Source: Anaerocolumna chitinilytica
GTDB lineage: Bacteria > Bacillota > Clostridia > Lachnospirales > Lachnospiraceae
Direction: 5' to 3'
Assembly: GCF_014218355.1 (NCBI RefSeq)
Contig: NZ_AP023368.1
Location: forward strand, 5,333,501-5,397,500
Length of the DNA: 64,000 nt
Position 1 is the stretch's first letter. Every line of letters starts with the position of its first letter. Positions 9,370-18,769 of this stretch are shown piece after piece. A program made the translations under genes and the position numbers. Below the pieces are notes generated by a model, which saw nothing but the letters and a program-made list of their open reading frames with translations, did no database searches and had not been told where the DNA came from.

Positions 9370-9612
9370 CTATACGATGTATTCGTAGAGTTCCTTGGCA
9401 TCATCTTTTCTCACTGTTTCCTGTACATCCAGCACCTTTACCTTTACTGCCTTACTGCCAAAGCCGATTTCTATGATATCGCCTTCTTTAACAGAAGCAG
9501 AAGCCTTCGCTGTTTTTCCGTTAATTAAGACACGTCCTGCATCACAGGCTTCATTTGCAATGGTTCTGCGCTTTATTAGTCTTGATACTTTTAAGAATTT
9601 ATCTAATCTCAT
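9370..9612 (-). CDS. rqcP: S4-domain RNA-binding protein RqcP (YabO)
   Basis: Hsp15-like small S4 protein of 80 residues. In Bacillus, RqcP/YabO binds stalled 50S subunits carrying peptidyl-tRNA and helps RqcH add alanine tails during ribosome-associated quality control. The S4 fold is visible as MRLDKFLKVSRLIKRR, then ANEACDAGRVLINGK and VKEGDIIEI. I place the start at 9612, with GAAAGG 4-5 bases upstream. The frame extends upstream to 9690, but that extension does not look like the family. It lies between hup and yabP, as in Bacillus. Confidence 0.93.
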   Translation of the reverse strand: MRLDKFLKVSRLIKRRTIANEACDAGRVLINGKTAKASASVKEGDIIEIGFGSKAVKVKVLDVQETVRKDDAKELYEYIV

Positions 9613-9714
9613 AAGACCTTTCATATCCTTTCTGATACCAGTAGCTTTTGCTGCCGGTACAATTACATGTAAAAACAAATATATTTCCACACCTTTAGAA
9701 GTCAGAAGTCAAAA

Positions 9715-9802
9715 AAAGAAGCTGTTTTTAAAAATCTGTTTCTCCGCTTACTGGCATTTTATTACCTTCAAGGTGAACACGATTCTTAACAACAGCTTCT
9801 TT
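9715..9802 (-). terminator. Long-loop hairpin terminator after hup
   Basis: On the minus strand an AAGAAGCTGTTGTT arm (9788-9802) pairs with AAAAACAGCTTCTTT (9715-9729), and a T run follows. The loop of about 58 bases is unusually long and could hold further structure, so a small regulatory RNA is a possible alternative. Confidence 0.55.
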
Positions 9803-9814
9803 GGTTAGCTCTTC

Positions 9815-10090
9815 CTATGCGTTGATTACATCTTTTAAAGCTTTTCCGGCTTTGAACTTGGGAGCTTTAGATGCTGCAATTGTTATAGCCTCTTTGGTCT
9901 GAGGGTTTCTTCCGGTTCTTTCAGGTCTTTCAGAAACTTCAAAAGTTCCGAAGCCAACTAACTGTACCTTCTCACCTTTTGTAAGTTCTTCTGTAACTAC
10001 ATCAATAAAAGCCTTTAATGCTTTCTCTGAATCTTTCTTGGATAATTCGGTTTTTTCTGCAATTGCTGCAACTAATTCAGCTTTGTTCAT
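9815..10090 (-). CDS. hup: DNA-binding protein HU
   Basis: Nucleoid-associated histone-like protein of 91 residues, a dimer that bends DNA. The sequence begins [20 protein letters not shown] and contains the DNA-binding beta-arm segment GRNPQTKE, with the GFGTFEV signature before it. The start is at 10090, where GAGGAG lies at the right distance. The frame extends upstream to 10162, but that extension is not part of the family. It is located between mazG and rqcP, the same place as in other clostridia. Confidence 0.97.
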   Translation of the reverse strand: MNKAELVAAIAEKTELSKKDSEKALKAFIDVVTEELTKGEKVQLVGFGTFEVSERPERTGRNPQTKEAITIAASKAPKFKAGKALKDVINA

Positions 10091-10189
10091 GGATTTAACT
10101 CCTCCTCTAAAAGTAATTGATATTTGTAAAATAACCATTAGGATTATTTTCATGTTCCTCAATGTCTTTTTCAGGCATTGGTATATCGG

Positions 10190-10963
10190 CTAAACTTGTG
10201 GTTTTTTCTCTGTAAGTCCTTCGATATCTACAAATCTATTTATAAACTTATTAGTGGCATTTGTCAAGGAATTTTCTGCATTTAACTGCAAAAATACGGA
10301 CATATTTACTATTTGGAACAGCATATTTTCAAAATTCTCCTCCAATCCTCTCTCATCCTTCTCTTCCCACTTATTTTTTATGTCAAAAAGGCTGTTTGTA
10401 AGGCTGTTAAAAGCCTCTCGAACCTCCTCTTCCTTCTCCTTTTCCCAATCTATCGTTTTTGTTGTTTCGGAGGTTGTTTTCGCCGTATCTGTTACAACTG
10501 CAGCTCTCTTAATTGCCTTTTCGGCTCTCATAAGGGCCGGCAGTGCCAACGGAATACTATTTAGGGTATCTGCTGTACTTTTTTGTTCCTTTTCCTGTTT
10601 TTTTATCTCATCCCAGTTCTGAACCACCTGGTCGGCATCAATGTCTTCCTTTTCGTTAAATACGTGGGGATGCCGTCTTATCATCTTAAGACTTTCTTCT
10701 GAGATAATATCCTCTATTGTAAATTCCTTTTCCTCCTCTGCAATGACGGCATGGAGAGCGATCTGTAAAAGGACATCTCCCAGCTCTTCACAAAGATTTT
10801 CCTTATCACCGTTACGAATAGCCTCAACACTTTCATAGGCTTCTTCCAACATATACTTGTCCAGACTTTCATGGGTCTGCTTCCTGTCCCAGGGGCAGCC
10901 GTTCTCACTGCGCAGGTATCTAATAATATCCATAAATTCATCGAAGGTATACTTCTTATCCAT
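10190..10963 (-). CDS. mazG: Nucleoside triphosphate pyrophosphohydrolase MazG
   Basis: Hydrolyses (d)NTPs to NMP and pyrophosphate, probably cleaning aberrant nucleotides. Of 257 residues, the first half is a clear MazG domain: LRSENGCPWDRKQTHESL, the metal-binding LEEAYESVEAI and EELGDVLLQIALHA. The second half repeats a weaker MazG-like helical region (WEKEKEEEVREAFNSL). In Bacillus the orthologue YabN carries an extra N-terminal tetrapyrrole methylase domain, which is absent here. A GGTGATAAAATT ribosome site precedes the ATG. Confidence 0.94.
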   Translation of the reverse strand: MDKKYTFDEFMDIIRYLRSENGCPWDRKQTHESLDKYMLEEAYESVEAIRNGDKENLCEELGDVLLQIALHAVIAEEEKEFTIEDIISEESLKMIRRHPHVFNEKEDIDADQVVQNWDEIKKQEKEQKSTADTLNSIPLALPALMRAEKAIKRAAVVTDTAKTTSETTKTIDWEKEKEEEVREAFNSLTNSLFDIKNKWEEKDERGLEENFENMLFQIVNMSVFLQLNAENSLTNATNKFINRFVDIEGLTEKKPQV

Positions 10964-11266
10964 AATTTTATCACCTTTTTGTAAGTATTAGTCAAATTGT
11001 TATTTTTATTATACCTTTACCATAAAAATCTGTAAATTAAAATTAAATGCCGGTTTCTATACAAAATAACGATACAACTATTTTACTAGTCATATAAATT
11101 TTTATATGTTATACTTTTTATAACTATATTTTCTTTATATTTAATCATATACAGTTGAATGCTGTAAATTCTCTAATATTATAACTCATAAGCCTTTTAA
11201 AAAAATGTTGAATCAGGGTAAAACTTATGAAAAAAATACAAAGCTATTGGCTGGGAGGGTAAATTT
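10964..11266. other. AT-rich intergenic region
   Basis: This spacer of about 300 bases lies between the divergent mazG (minus) and the small plus-strand gene at 11267. I see no gene beyond an 11-codon reading frame ending three bases before the start of the plus-strand gene (MKKIQSYWLGG), which could be a leader peptide or chance. Several A/T-only palindromic stretches occur around 11090-11140. Confidence 0.5.
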
Positions 11267-11722
11267 ATGAAAAAGAGAACGTTATTTTTTAGGATCAGCT
11301 TATTAATTATACTATTAATCATATTGTACCTTCTTAGACCAATCTCGCTAAAACCGCTGATCTCTGATAAAAATAGTATGCCACTACAGGTAATTCACAT
11401 TGAAGGAACAAGAGACATCAGAAATGGGCCCCATCAGAAAATTTACACATATGACTTTTCAAGTAGCTCTGATGAATACAAAGACTTTTGTAAATTGTTT
11501 GAGAAATATTACTATCATATATCATTAAGTACTTTCACTAAAAATAATACAACTATAGGCGGAAGAGATTATATAAGTATAAAAACCAGTGACCATTCAA
11601 TTGATCTGACTGGAACTGATAAGATAATAATCGACGATATCCCATATCGTATAGGTTATCTGGGTAAATCAAAAGGAAAGGCTCTAACGAATGATTTCAT
11701 TAAAATACTAAAGAAGCAGTAA
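11267..11722 (+). CDS. Membrane-anchored hypothetical protein
   Basis: I do not recognise this 151-residue protein. It has a basic start (MKKRT), one hydrophobic helix (about 8-25) and then a soluble domain of mixed alpha/beta character with many Ser, Thr and Tyr, probably outside the membrane. A GGGAGGG site precedes the ATG. It is on the opposite strand from its conserved neighbours, sits inside an otherwise Bacillus-like cluster and is noticeably AT-rich, so it may be a later insertion. Confidence 0.6.
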   Translation: MKKRTLFFRISLLIILLIILYLLRPISLKPLISDKNSMPLQVIHIEGTRDIRNGPHQKIYTYDFSSSSDEYKDFCKLFEKYYYHISLSTFTKNNTTIGGRDYISIKTSDHSIDLTGTDKIIIDDIPYRIGYLGKSKGKALTNDFIKILKKQ

Positions 11723-11828
11723 TATCACCATCCAGTACCGCTTCCGTGCATGATTAGTTTTCTATGGCCAGTCCTAACAACTCGCAAGTTTTGTAAGAGA
11801 AGGGGTTTTATCATTATTGCGTAGGAAG

Positions 11829-11896
11829 ATAGCAAAAAGGGCCCTGCATGTTTACCTGTTCACAACCGTAGTTGTTCTGAGTATAATGCAGTGCCC
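11829..11896 (-). terminator. Terminator of spoVT with a nested UACG hairpin
   Basis: On the minus strand GGGGCACTGCAT pairs with ATGCAGGGCCC (one mismatch) and is followed by TTTTTGC. Inside the loop a second hairpin, ACAAC-TACG-GTTGT, carries the very stable C(UACG)G tetraloop. It lies directly after the spoVT stop. Confidence 0.7.
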
Positions 11897-11902
11897 CATC
11901 CA

Positions 11903-12451
11903 TTATTGTTCCATTTGCCTTCCCAAAAAGTAAGCTGCGGTACTTGCAAGCTTATTTTCTACATCTCCAAATTTTACTTTCGGATCCTTTGTAAGCACGA
12001 TTACTGCCCCAATGGCATCCCCTTCACTGATAATTGGCCAAATTACCTGACTAGTATACTCGGTGTCATCATCAGCAACAATGTGTATAAAATTCTTATC
12101 TTCTTTTGAGGCCAATATATTTTCTCTTTCCTCAATAACACGCTCCAGTTCAGGGGTTATGGCTTTTGCAAGCAATTCTCTCTTCATACTGCCGGATGCA
12201 GCTACGAACTGGTCTTTATCGGATATGGCAATAACATGCCCTGTGGTCTGGGCCAGGGAATCTGCATACTGCTTGGCAAATTGGCCCAACTCTCCGATGG
12301 GAGAATATTTTTTAAGAATAATTTCGCCTTCTCTGTCTGTGAAAATCTCAAGAGGATCTCCTTCTCTGATCCTTAAAGTACGGCGAATTTCCTTTGGCAC
12401 GACAACACGTCCCAAATCATCTATTCTTCTAACGATTCCTGTTGCTTTCAT
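11903..12451 (-). CDS. spoVT: Stage V sporulation protein T, transcription regulator
   Basis: Forespore regulator that tunes sigma-G-dependent genes. The N-terminal swapped-hairpin AbrB-type DNA-binding domain reads MKATGIVRRIDDLGRVVVPK, then RRTLRIREGDPLEIF. A GAF-like C-terminal domain (about 60-182) completes the 182 residues, the normal length. A GGAGGATTAAACA ribosome site fits the ATG. It lies in the pth-mfd-spoVT neighbourhood as in Bacillus, with truA and prsA inserted here. Confidence 0.97.
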   Translation of the reverse strand: MKATGIVRRIDDLGRVVVPKEIRRTLRIREGDPLEIFTDREGEIILKKYSPIGELGQFAKQYADSLAQTTGHVIAISDKDQFVAASGSMKRELLAKAITPELERVIEERENILASKEDKNFIHIVADDDTEYTSQVIWPIISEGDAIGAVIVLTKDPKVKFGDVENKLASTAAYFLGRQMEQ

Positions 12452-12540
12452 TGTTTAATCCTCCATTTTGCATGCTATTCATAATGTGGTACTTATGGTT
12501 ATTATTGTTTGTCAAAAGGAATAAATTATACATTGTTGGA

Positions 12541-13338
12541 TTATTTTATCTTAAAATTGATTTCGACAGGAAATGTTACTTCTTTTAAATACAACCCTTC
12601 CGGAGGAAGTGTTACCCCGGCATTTTCCCTTTTTCCGCTCTCAAAAATATGGATAATATCTTCTGCCTTTCGCTCCTGTAATCCTATCTCTAACAGCGTC
12701 CCGACTATGATTCGCACCATATTGTAAAGAAATCCATTGCCTGTGACGGATATTCTTACCTGTTTTGAGCAAATGTATTCTGATAAGATAAAAGGCTCAA
12801 CCAGAATACTGTCAATTCTTCTGATCGTGTTATAATCTTCTCTTTTTTCAGAAGAAAAGGCCCTGAAATCATGTGTTCCCAAAAGCAGCCCTGCTGCCTC
12901 TTTCATGGCCTTCATATCAAGTTCTTTCTCAATTGCATAAACATACCCTCTATGAAAAACAGAAGGTATTTTCCCAATTTCGACATGATATTCGTAGGTC
13001 TTTGTTATTGCACTTTTTCTGCTGTGAAAAGCCATTGGGACTTCTTTTGCATCCAAGATCCTGATATCTTCCGGCAGTACTTTATTGGTCAGTGCTTGAA
13101 GCTGGGGCGTTGCAAGCTCTGTATGACACTTAAAATTCGCAGCTTGCCCCATTGCATGAACTCCTTTATCTGTCCTTCCGGAGCCTGTTATCCGAATATC
13201 TTCCTGTAGTACCAGGGAAAGGGATTCCTCTAACACAGACTGAACCGACCTTTTCCCTTTTTCTCCCTTTAGTCTCTGCCAGCCTGCATACCTGTTTCCA
13301 TCATAGGCTAATATTAACTTTATATTTCTTAATCTCAT
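12541..13338 (-). CDS. truA: tRNA pseudouridine(38-40) synthase TruA
   Basis: Converts uridines 38-40 in the anticodon arm of many tRNAs to pseudouridine. The 265 residues contain the family start LILAYDGNRYAGWQ and the catalytic-Asp motif GSGRTDKGVHAMGQ (about 56-69). RISVTGNGFLYNMVR and GLYLKEV lie toward the end. It is transcribed toward spoVT and sits divergently from the PAP2 phosphatase gene. Confidence 0.97.
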   Translation of the reverse strand: MRLRNIKLILAYDGNRYAGWQRLKGEKGKRSVQSVLEESLSLVLQEDIRITGSGRTDKGVHAMGQAANFKCHTELATPQLQALTNKVLPEDIRILDAKEVPMAFHSRKSAITKTYEYHVEIGKIPSVFHRGYVYAIEKELDMKAMKEAAGLLLGTHDFRAFSSEKREDYNTIRRIDSILVEPFILSEYICSKQVRISVTGNGFLYNMVRIIVGTLLEIGLQERKAEDIIHIFESGKRENAGVTLPPEGLYLKEVTFPVEINFKIK

Positions 13339-13456
13339 AAATCCTGCTTTCTAGGTAATCATACAACTGCAAACTATCTAAAGCAATTTTGAAATTGCAG
13401 CATGATTTCACTTCTGCTATCATATAGTTAGGATGGCAGTTCCATATGAGGTGCGT

Positions 13457-13999
13457 ATGATATCAGCTCTTAAGTATATAGACAATTTCATTCTTCTATT
13501 TATTGCACATACGATGCATTCACCATTTCTGGATAAACTTATGGTGTTCTTTACTACACTTGGGAATTCATCTCAACTTTGGCTTACTCTTGCTATCGTT
13601 CTGCTTCTGACAAGAAAGGACCGCAGATGGGGCATCCTGCTATGCCTTGCACTTTTTCTGGAAGCGTTGTTATGCGACGGAATACTAAAACCTTTTATCG
13701 CAAGAGAGCGGCCTTTTATGGAGTTTACAGGCTATAAACCCCTGATTAACCCTCCTATTTCCTATTCTTTTCCATCAGGGCACACTATGTCTTCCTTTAC
13801 AGCTGCAACCATTCTTTATTACAGACAAAAGAGCAGCGGTATCTTTTTTTATACTGTCGCTGCCCTTATCGGTTTCTCAAGAATATATCTCTTCGTTCAT
13901 TACCCTTCCGATGTATTGGGTGGTATTGTCCTTGGAATACTTCTTGCTTATCTATTGGTTAAAATATCAAAGTACCAGAGTTTGCTTTCTAAGGTGTAG
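13457..13999 (+). CDS. PAP2-family membrane phosphatase (BcrC-like)
   Basis: Integral membrane lipid phosphatase. The three PAP2 motifs are present: KPFIARERP, PSGHTMSS and HYPSDVLGG. About five transmembrane helices fill the 180 residues. Members of this type often dephosphorylate undecaprenyl pyrophosphate, which recycles the cell-wall carrier, but phosphatidate is also possible. I chose the ATG at 13457, which has GAGGTG upstream; an in-frame ATG at 13433 is the alternative. The 3' end overlaps the convergent prsA gene by 11 bases. Confidence 0.88.
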   Translation: MISALKYIDNFILLFIAHTMHSPFLDKLMVFFTTLGNSSQLWLTLAIVLLLTRKDRRWGILLCLALFLEALLCDGILKPFIARERPFMEFTGYKPLINPPISYSFPSGHTMSSFTAATILYYRQKSSGIFFYTVAALIGFSRIYLFVHYPSDVLGGIVLGILLAYLLVKISKYQSLLSKV

Positions 14000-15104
14000 C
14001 TGTAGGTTCATTGGATACCGTAGGGGATACGGTAGCATCTTGGGTATCTGACTCTTCATTTCGAAGGATCAGTTTCGTCCATGCCTTCTCTTTTACTTCT
14101 ACCTTATAATTGTTCGACCACTGGTCATAGAGTTTCTTAAAGAGCTCATTCTGACGGTCTTCTATAATCTTTTCTTTCTTTTCAAGGGTAGCATCTTTAT
14201 CAAAGTCATTGACACAGTAAATGATATGATAGCCGTATTTACTCTCAACAACTGCACTTAACTCTCCGGTTTTAAGGTCAAAGGCGGCATTTTCAAATTC
14301 CTTTACCATATCACCTTTTCCAAAGGTGTATTCCACACCGGTATCCTCTGTGTTTGCCTCGGCAAACTTTTTAAAGTCCAAAGTCTTTTTTGCATCCTTA
14401 AGAAGCGCTGCAGCACGGTTATAAGCGGTCTTTTTCTCTGCCTCTGTCATCGGCTCGTCCACACCATTCTTTTGGACCGTAGTTTTTATAAGTATCTGGT
14501 CAACGGTAATCTGTTTGGCTTCCTCATCAGAGACATCCGTATCCACATCCATGGTAACAGCATCATAGACCTTCTGATAAATGGCATTCTCTCTGTAGAA
14601 CTTGCGGACAAGGTCTTCTGTAAATCCGTACTTTTCCTTATCTTCCTCTGTAATGCCGTCAAAATAATTGGCTGCCTTTTCTTGAACAGCTGCTTCTTCT
14701 TCCTCTGAAAGAGCTACATTATAACCACTTGATTTGTCCAGAATTATCTTTGTCTGGGTTATTAAATTTAAGACCTCTTCCTTCGCTTTATCTTCAAAAG
14801 TTGTATTGTCGCCAAGATTATAACTCCAAATCTGATCTCCGAAGTAGGATTCATATTGAGCCTTCATGAACTGAATGTAGAGCATAGCTTCATTGAAATA
14901 TACTTTATTATTTCCTATGGTTACTACCAGGTCTCCCCTATTTGCTTTCGTATCCTCATCACTGTAATCTTTCGCTCCCTGTACGGACGGTGTCGGCGTC
15001 ACGGCTGACTTTTGTCCCTCTGTTTTATCCTTACACCCGGTAAGATTTAATAACAGGGCGGAAGCTATTAATAAACATCCACACCTTTTTAATAATTTCT
15101 TCAT
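13989..15104 (-). CDS. PrsA-like foldase lipoprotein (parvulin peptidyl-prolyl isomerase)
   Basis: Extracytoplasmic chaperone that helps secreted proteins fold. The signal peptide ends with the lipobox LTGC (Cys about 24), followed by a Thr/Pro-rich linker. A SurA-type N-terminal helical region (about 60-195) precedes a parvulin domain. That domain includes DQILIKTTVQ, then FGKGDMVKEFENAAFDLK and KYGYHIIYC. The 371 residues end in a Thr/Pro tail. It lies downstream of mfd, with a gap of about 110 bases, and has a GGAG site before the ATG. It may serve the large secreted esterase in this window, but that link is speculative. Confidence 0.92.
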   Translation of the reverse strand: MKKLLKRCGCLLIASALLLNLTGCKDKTEGQKSAVTPTPSVQGAKDYSDEDTKANRGDLVVTIGNNKVYFNEAMLYIQFMKAQYESYFGDQIWSYNLGDNTTFEDKAKEEVLNLITQTKIILDKSSGYNVALSEEEEAAVQEKAANYFDGITEEDKEKYGFTEDLVRKFYRENAIYQKVYDAVTMDVDTDVSDEEAKQITVDQILIKTTVQKNGVDEPMTEAEKKTAYNRAAALLKDAKKTLDFKKFAEANTEDTGVEYTFGKGDMVKEFENAAFDLKTGELSAVVESKYGYHIIYCVNDFDKDATLEKKEKIIEDRQNELFKKLYDQWSNNYKVEVKEKAWTKLILRNEESDTQDATVSPTVSNEPTATP

Positions 15105-15217
15105 GAAAACTCCATTCTTTCAAACACATCAACATAGTATCTTCATTTATCAGCAGCTGTTAGCTGACCTTTGCCACAACAATCATGGGCCTTATAGCAC
15201 CTCTTCATTATACGCGA

Positions 15218-18200
15218 TTATTCGGTTTCAAGCAACAGCTTCAAGTCCTCTAAAATCTTCTTTATCAGTTCAAATACACTTAATGCATCCAGCTTTCCCT
15301 TACCCTGTGGTTTCTTAATGGAATAGAGAAAATATGGATTCGTTTCAGGTATCAGCTTGAAGAAAGGTTCATTCCTCTTAACTAGTTCCGGTATCCTTTC
15401 TACTGCCAGCTTTGCCTTAGGAAACATTACAAACTTGATTTCCTCCCCTTTATAAACCAGTGAAGTTACATAAACACTGTGGGCGATGGACCTGATGTGG
15501 GCGATATTTAAAAGATTATTTACACTGGAAGGCATGTCGCCAAAGCGGTCTACCAGCTCTTCCTGCATATCAAGGAAATCCTCTTCCGTATTAATATCTG
15601 CAATTCTCTTATATACATCCAGTTTCTGAAATTCATTTTTAATATAGGTAGCAGGGATATAAGCATCTACATCCATGTCTACGGCTGTTTCAAAAGTCTC
15701 CTCCTCTGAAATCTCACCTTTCATGGATTTTATGGCATCATTGAGCATCTTACAGTATAGATCATAACCTACTGCTTCCATGTGACCGCTCTGCTGGGCT
15801 CCTAAAAGATTACCTGCGCCTCTGATTTCTAAGTCTCTCATTGCTATCTTAAAGCCGGAGCCAAGCTCAGTGAATTCCTTAATAGCTTGAAGCCTTTTCT
15901 CCGCAATTTCCTTTAGCATCTTATCCCTTCGGTACATTAAAAATGCATAGGAGGTACGGTTGCTTCTGCCTACCCTTCCTCTTAACTGATAGAGCTGGGA
16001 TAGTCCAAGCCGGTCTGCATCATCAATAATCATAGTATTTACATTGGAGATATCAAGGCCGGTTTCAATAATTGTAGTAGATACCAATACGTCTATTTCT
16101 CCATTGATAAAGCTGAACATAATACGCTCTAATTCTCTTTCACTCATCTGTCCATGGGCAAAGGATACATTGGCTTCCGGCACCAGATTGGCAATCTTGG
16201 CAGCTACTTCATCAATGCCGTTAACACGGTTATACACATAGTAAACCTGTCCGTCCCTTGCCAGCTCTCGGTGGATAGCTTCTCTGATTATTTCCTCATT
16301 ATGCTCTAAGACAAAGGTCTGAATGGGCATTCTGTCTACCGGAGGTTCTGTCAGGACACTCATATCACGGATACCGATCAGGCTCATATGGAGAGTTCTT
16401 GGAATAGGAGTGGCAGTCAGTGTAAGGACATCCACATCTCCCTTTATCTGCTTAATTTTCTCTTTATGAGTAACACCAAAGCGCTGCTCCTCGTCTACTA
16501 TTAAAAGACCTAAGTTTTTAAACTGAATATCCTTTGATAGAACTCTATGGGTTCCGATAAGTATATCAAGGCTTCCTTTTTTCACTCTTTCTATGACAGA
16601 TTTCTGCTGGGCAGGAGTCTTAAAGCGGGAGAGCATATCTATACTTACAGGGAAGTCCATCATTCTCTGGACAAAGGTATTATAGTGCTGCTGGGCTAAT
16701 ATGGTTGTAGGAACTAAAACCACCACCTGTTTCCCATCCGCAACTGCTTTAAAGGCAGCTCTTATGGCGATTTCTGTTTTACCATAGCCTACATCTCCGC
16801 AAACAAGCCTATCCATTATCTTATTGCTTTCCATGTCCCTCTTGGTCTCTTCAATAGCTCTTAACTGATCATCCGTTTCTTCATAGGGGAACATTTCTTC
16901 AAATTCATTCTGCCATACGGTATCTGTATTAAAGGCATATCCCTCCTTCTGCTGCCGCTTGGCATATAACTCAACCAGTTCCTTGGCAATCTCTTTTACG
17001 GCACTCTTTACCTTCGTCTTGGTATTCTTCCATTCCACGGAATTCAACTTATTCAGCTTGTGTTTTCCCGCATCCGCACCGGCATATTTTTGGATAACGT
17101 CAAGACCTGTGGCAAGAATATAGAGAACACCGCCTCCGCCGTACTCAATCTTAATATAATCTTTTATCACCTTGTCAACTTCTATTTTCTCGATACCTCT
17201 GTATATTCCAAGGCCGTGATTTTCATGGACTACATAATCACCAATATTAAGGTCCGCAAAGCTTTGAATCTTATTTCCGTCATACTCTCTGACCTTTTTC
17301 TTTTTCTTCTTCTCGGCACCAAAGATATCGCTTTCAGAAATAACAACAAGGTTAATAAGGGGGTATTCAAATCCTTTGTGAAGGTTCCCCCCTGCTACCA
17401 TAATCTCACCTTTTTGAATGACCCTGTCCATGTCTTCACTGTAAAAGGCATTCAGTTCATGCTCTCTTAAGTCCTCAGACAGACGTTTTGCCCTGGTTCT
17501 GGAGGGCGAAAGCAGCAAGACCTTATATCCGCTCTTCTTCCATTTCAGCAAATCCTGCACCAGAATGTCAAAATTGTTATTATAGGGATTGACAGAACGA
17601 ACCGTCATATCCCATTTTCTCTTAACCGTAAAGGAAGGAATCCTCATATCCATGGTGCTAAGTAGCAGAAGATTCTTTTGATTTAAGCCTGCTAATAGCT
17701 CTTTGTAGCTATATACGGCATCGCTCTGACCGGGAAGAATATAACCTTTTTCAATTCTTCCTATCATACCTTCCCGAAACTCGGTTTCAACAGCCTCGCC
17801 TCTCTCTTGAATTCTTACGGCCTCATCCAAGAATACCAAAGAATTTTCCCTGGTAAAATACTCAAAAAAGGATACGGTTTCCTCATAGAAATAGCGAATA
17901 TAGCTGTCAAGCCCCACAGACCCCTGAAAGCTCTCTATGTTCTCTTTAAACTCATCTATAATATTCTGAATGCGAAAGGCTTCTTCTGTCTTTCTCTGAT
18001 CTCTTAATTTCTTAACATGGGATTTCTTCTCTTCCTCCAGTTTTTTAAGTCCTGCTGCCAGCCTTGAATCACTTAAGATAATCTCTGCTGCAGGAAATAC
18101 TGAAAGCTCCTCATGACGTTCAATAGAACGCTGGCTATCCACGTCAAAGGAGCGGATGGAATCAATTTCATCCCCCCAGAACTCGATACGGTAAGGGCAT

Positions 18201-18757
18201 TCCTCCGCAGGGGGAAAGATATCAAGAATTCCTCCTCTTACAGCAAATTGGCCTGTGCCTTCCACCTGTGCTTCTCTCTCATAGCCAAGGTGAACTAAAG
18301 CCGCCTGCAGCTTTGATAAATCGCAGGGCTCTCCTTCCTTTAGGGTGATGATATTTTTTCTTAAGAACTCCAAAGGAAGTATTCTATCCATTCCGCCGTC
18401 TACGGTGGTTACTACGGTAATCGGTTCCTTGTTCAATAATCTCTTTAATATCTTAAGTCTTTCTCTGACAATGGCATTACCATGAATATCTGCACTATAG
18501 AAAATAATATCCTTCGAAGGATAGAAATAAACATTTTTATCATAGAGCTTATAATCTTCGCAAATTTCTTTTGCCTTTAAATCATTATAGGTAACAATCA
18601 GTTTTTGGGAGTACTCCTCTCCCAGACCATAGATGAGGTGGCATTTCTGTGAATCAATACACCCGGTTATCTGAATGGGGGTATTTTTCAGTTTTATACT
18701 ATCCTTTATTTCGTTAAATTCTTTCAGTTCCCTCAATGGGTTAATAAAGGTTTTCAA
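15218..18757 (-). CDS. mfd: Transcription-repair coupling factor Mfd
   Basis: DNA translocase that removes RNA polymerase stalled at lesions and recruits UvrA. The 1,179 residues match the family. The N-terminal part is UvrB-like, including VRGGILDIFPP. The RNA polymerase interaction (CarD-like) domain follows, with DYVVHENHGLGIYRG near 510-525. The RecG-like helicase core has Walker A GDVGYGKTEIA, the DEEQRFGV motif, TATPIPRTL and QLRGRVGRS. The C-terminal TRCF domain ends at the stop. It is 12 bases downstream of pth, so the two are probably cotranscribed, as in Bacillus. Confidence 0.98.
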   Translation of the reverse strand: MKTFINPLRELKEFNEIKDSIKLKNTPIQITGCIDSQKCHLIYGLGEEYSQKLIVTYNDLKAKEICEDYKLYDKNVYFYPSKDIIFYSADIHGNAIVRERLKILKRLLNKEPITVVTTVDGGMDRILPLEFLRKNIITLKEGEPCDLSKLQAALVHLGYEREAQVEGTGQFAVRGGILDIFPPAEECPYRIEFWGDEIDSIRSFDVDSQRSIERHEELSVFPAAEIILSDSRLAAGLKKLEEEKKSHVKKLRDQRKTEEAFRIQNIIDEFKENIESFQGSVGLDSYIRYFYEETVSFFEYFTRENSLVFLDEAVRIQERGEAVETEFREGMIGRIEKGYILPGQSDAVYSYKELLAGLNQKNLLLLSTMDMRIPSFTVKRKWDMTVRSVNPYNNNFDILVQDLLKWKKSGYKVLLLSPSRTRAKRLSEDLREHELNAFYSEDMDRVIQKGEIMVAGGNLHKGFEYPLINLVVISESDIFGAEKKKKKKVREYDGNKIQSFADLNIGDYVVHENHGLGIYRGIEKIEVDKVIKDYIKIEYGGGGVLYILATGLDVIQKYAGADAGKHKLNKLNSVEWKNTKTKVKSAVKEIAKELVELYAKRQQKEGYAFNTDTVWQNEFEEMFPYEETDDQLRAIEETKRDMESNKIMDRLVCGDVGYGKTEIAIRAAFKAVADGKQVVVLVPTTILAQQHYNTFVQRMMDFPVSIDMLSRFKTPAQQKSVIERVKKGSLDILIGTHRVLSKDIQFKNLGLLIVDEEQRFGVTHKEKIKQIKGDVDVLTLTATPIPRTLHMSLIGIRDMSVLTEPPVDRMPIQTFVLEHNEEIIREAIHRELARDGQVYYVYNRVNGIDEVAAKIANLVPEANVSFAHGQMSERELERIMFSFINGEIDVLVSTTIIETGLDISNVNTMIIDDADRLGLSQLYQLRGRVGRSNRTSYAFLMYRRDKMLKEIAEKRLQAIKEFTELGSGFKIAMRDLEIRGAGNLLGAQQSGHMEAVGYDLYCKMLNDAIKSMKGEISEEETFETAVDMDVDAYIPATYIKNEFQKLDVYKRIADINTEEDFLDMQEELVDRFGDMPSSVNNLLNIAHIRSIAHSVYVTSLVYKGEEIKFVMFPKAKLAVERIPELVKRNEPFFKLIPETNPYFLYSIKKPQGKGKLDALSVFELIKKILEDLKLLLETE

Positions 18758-18769
18758 GAAAGTGCCTCC

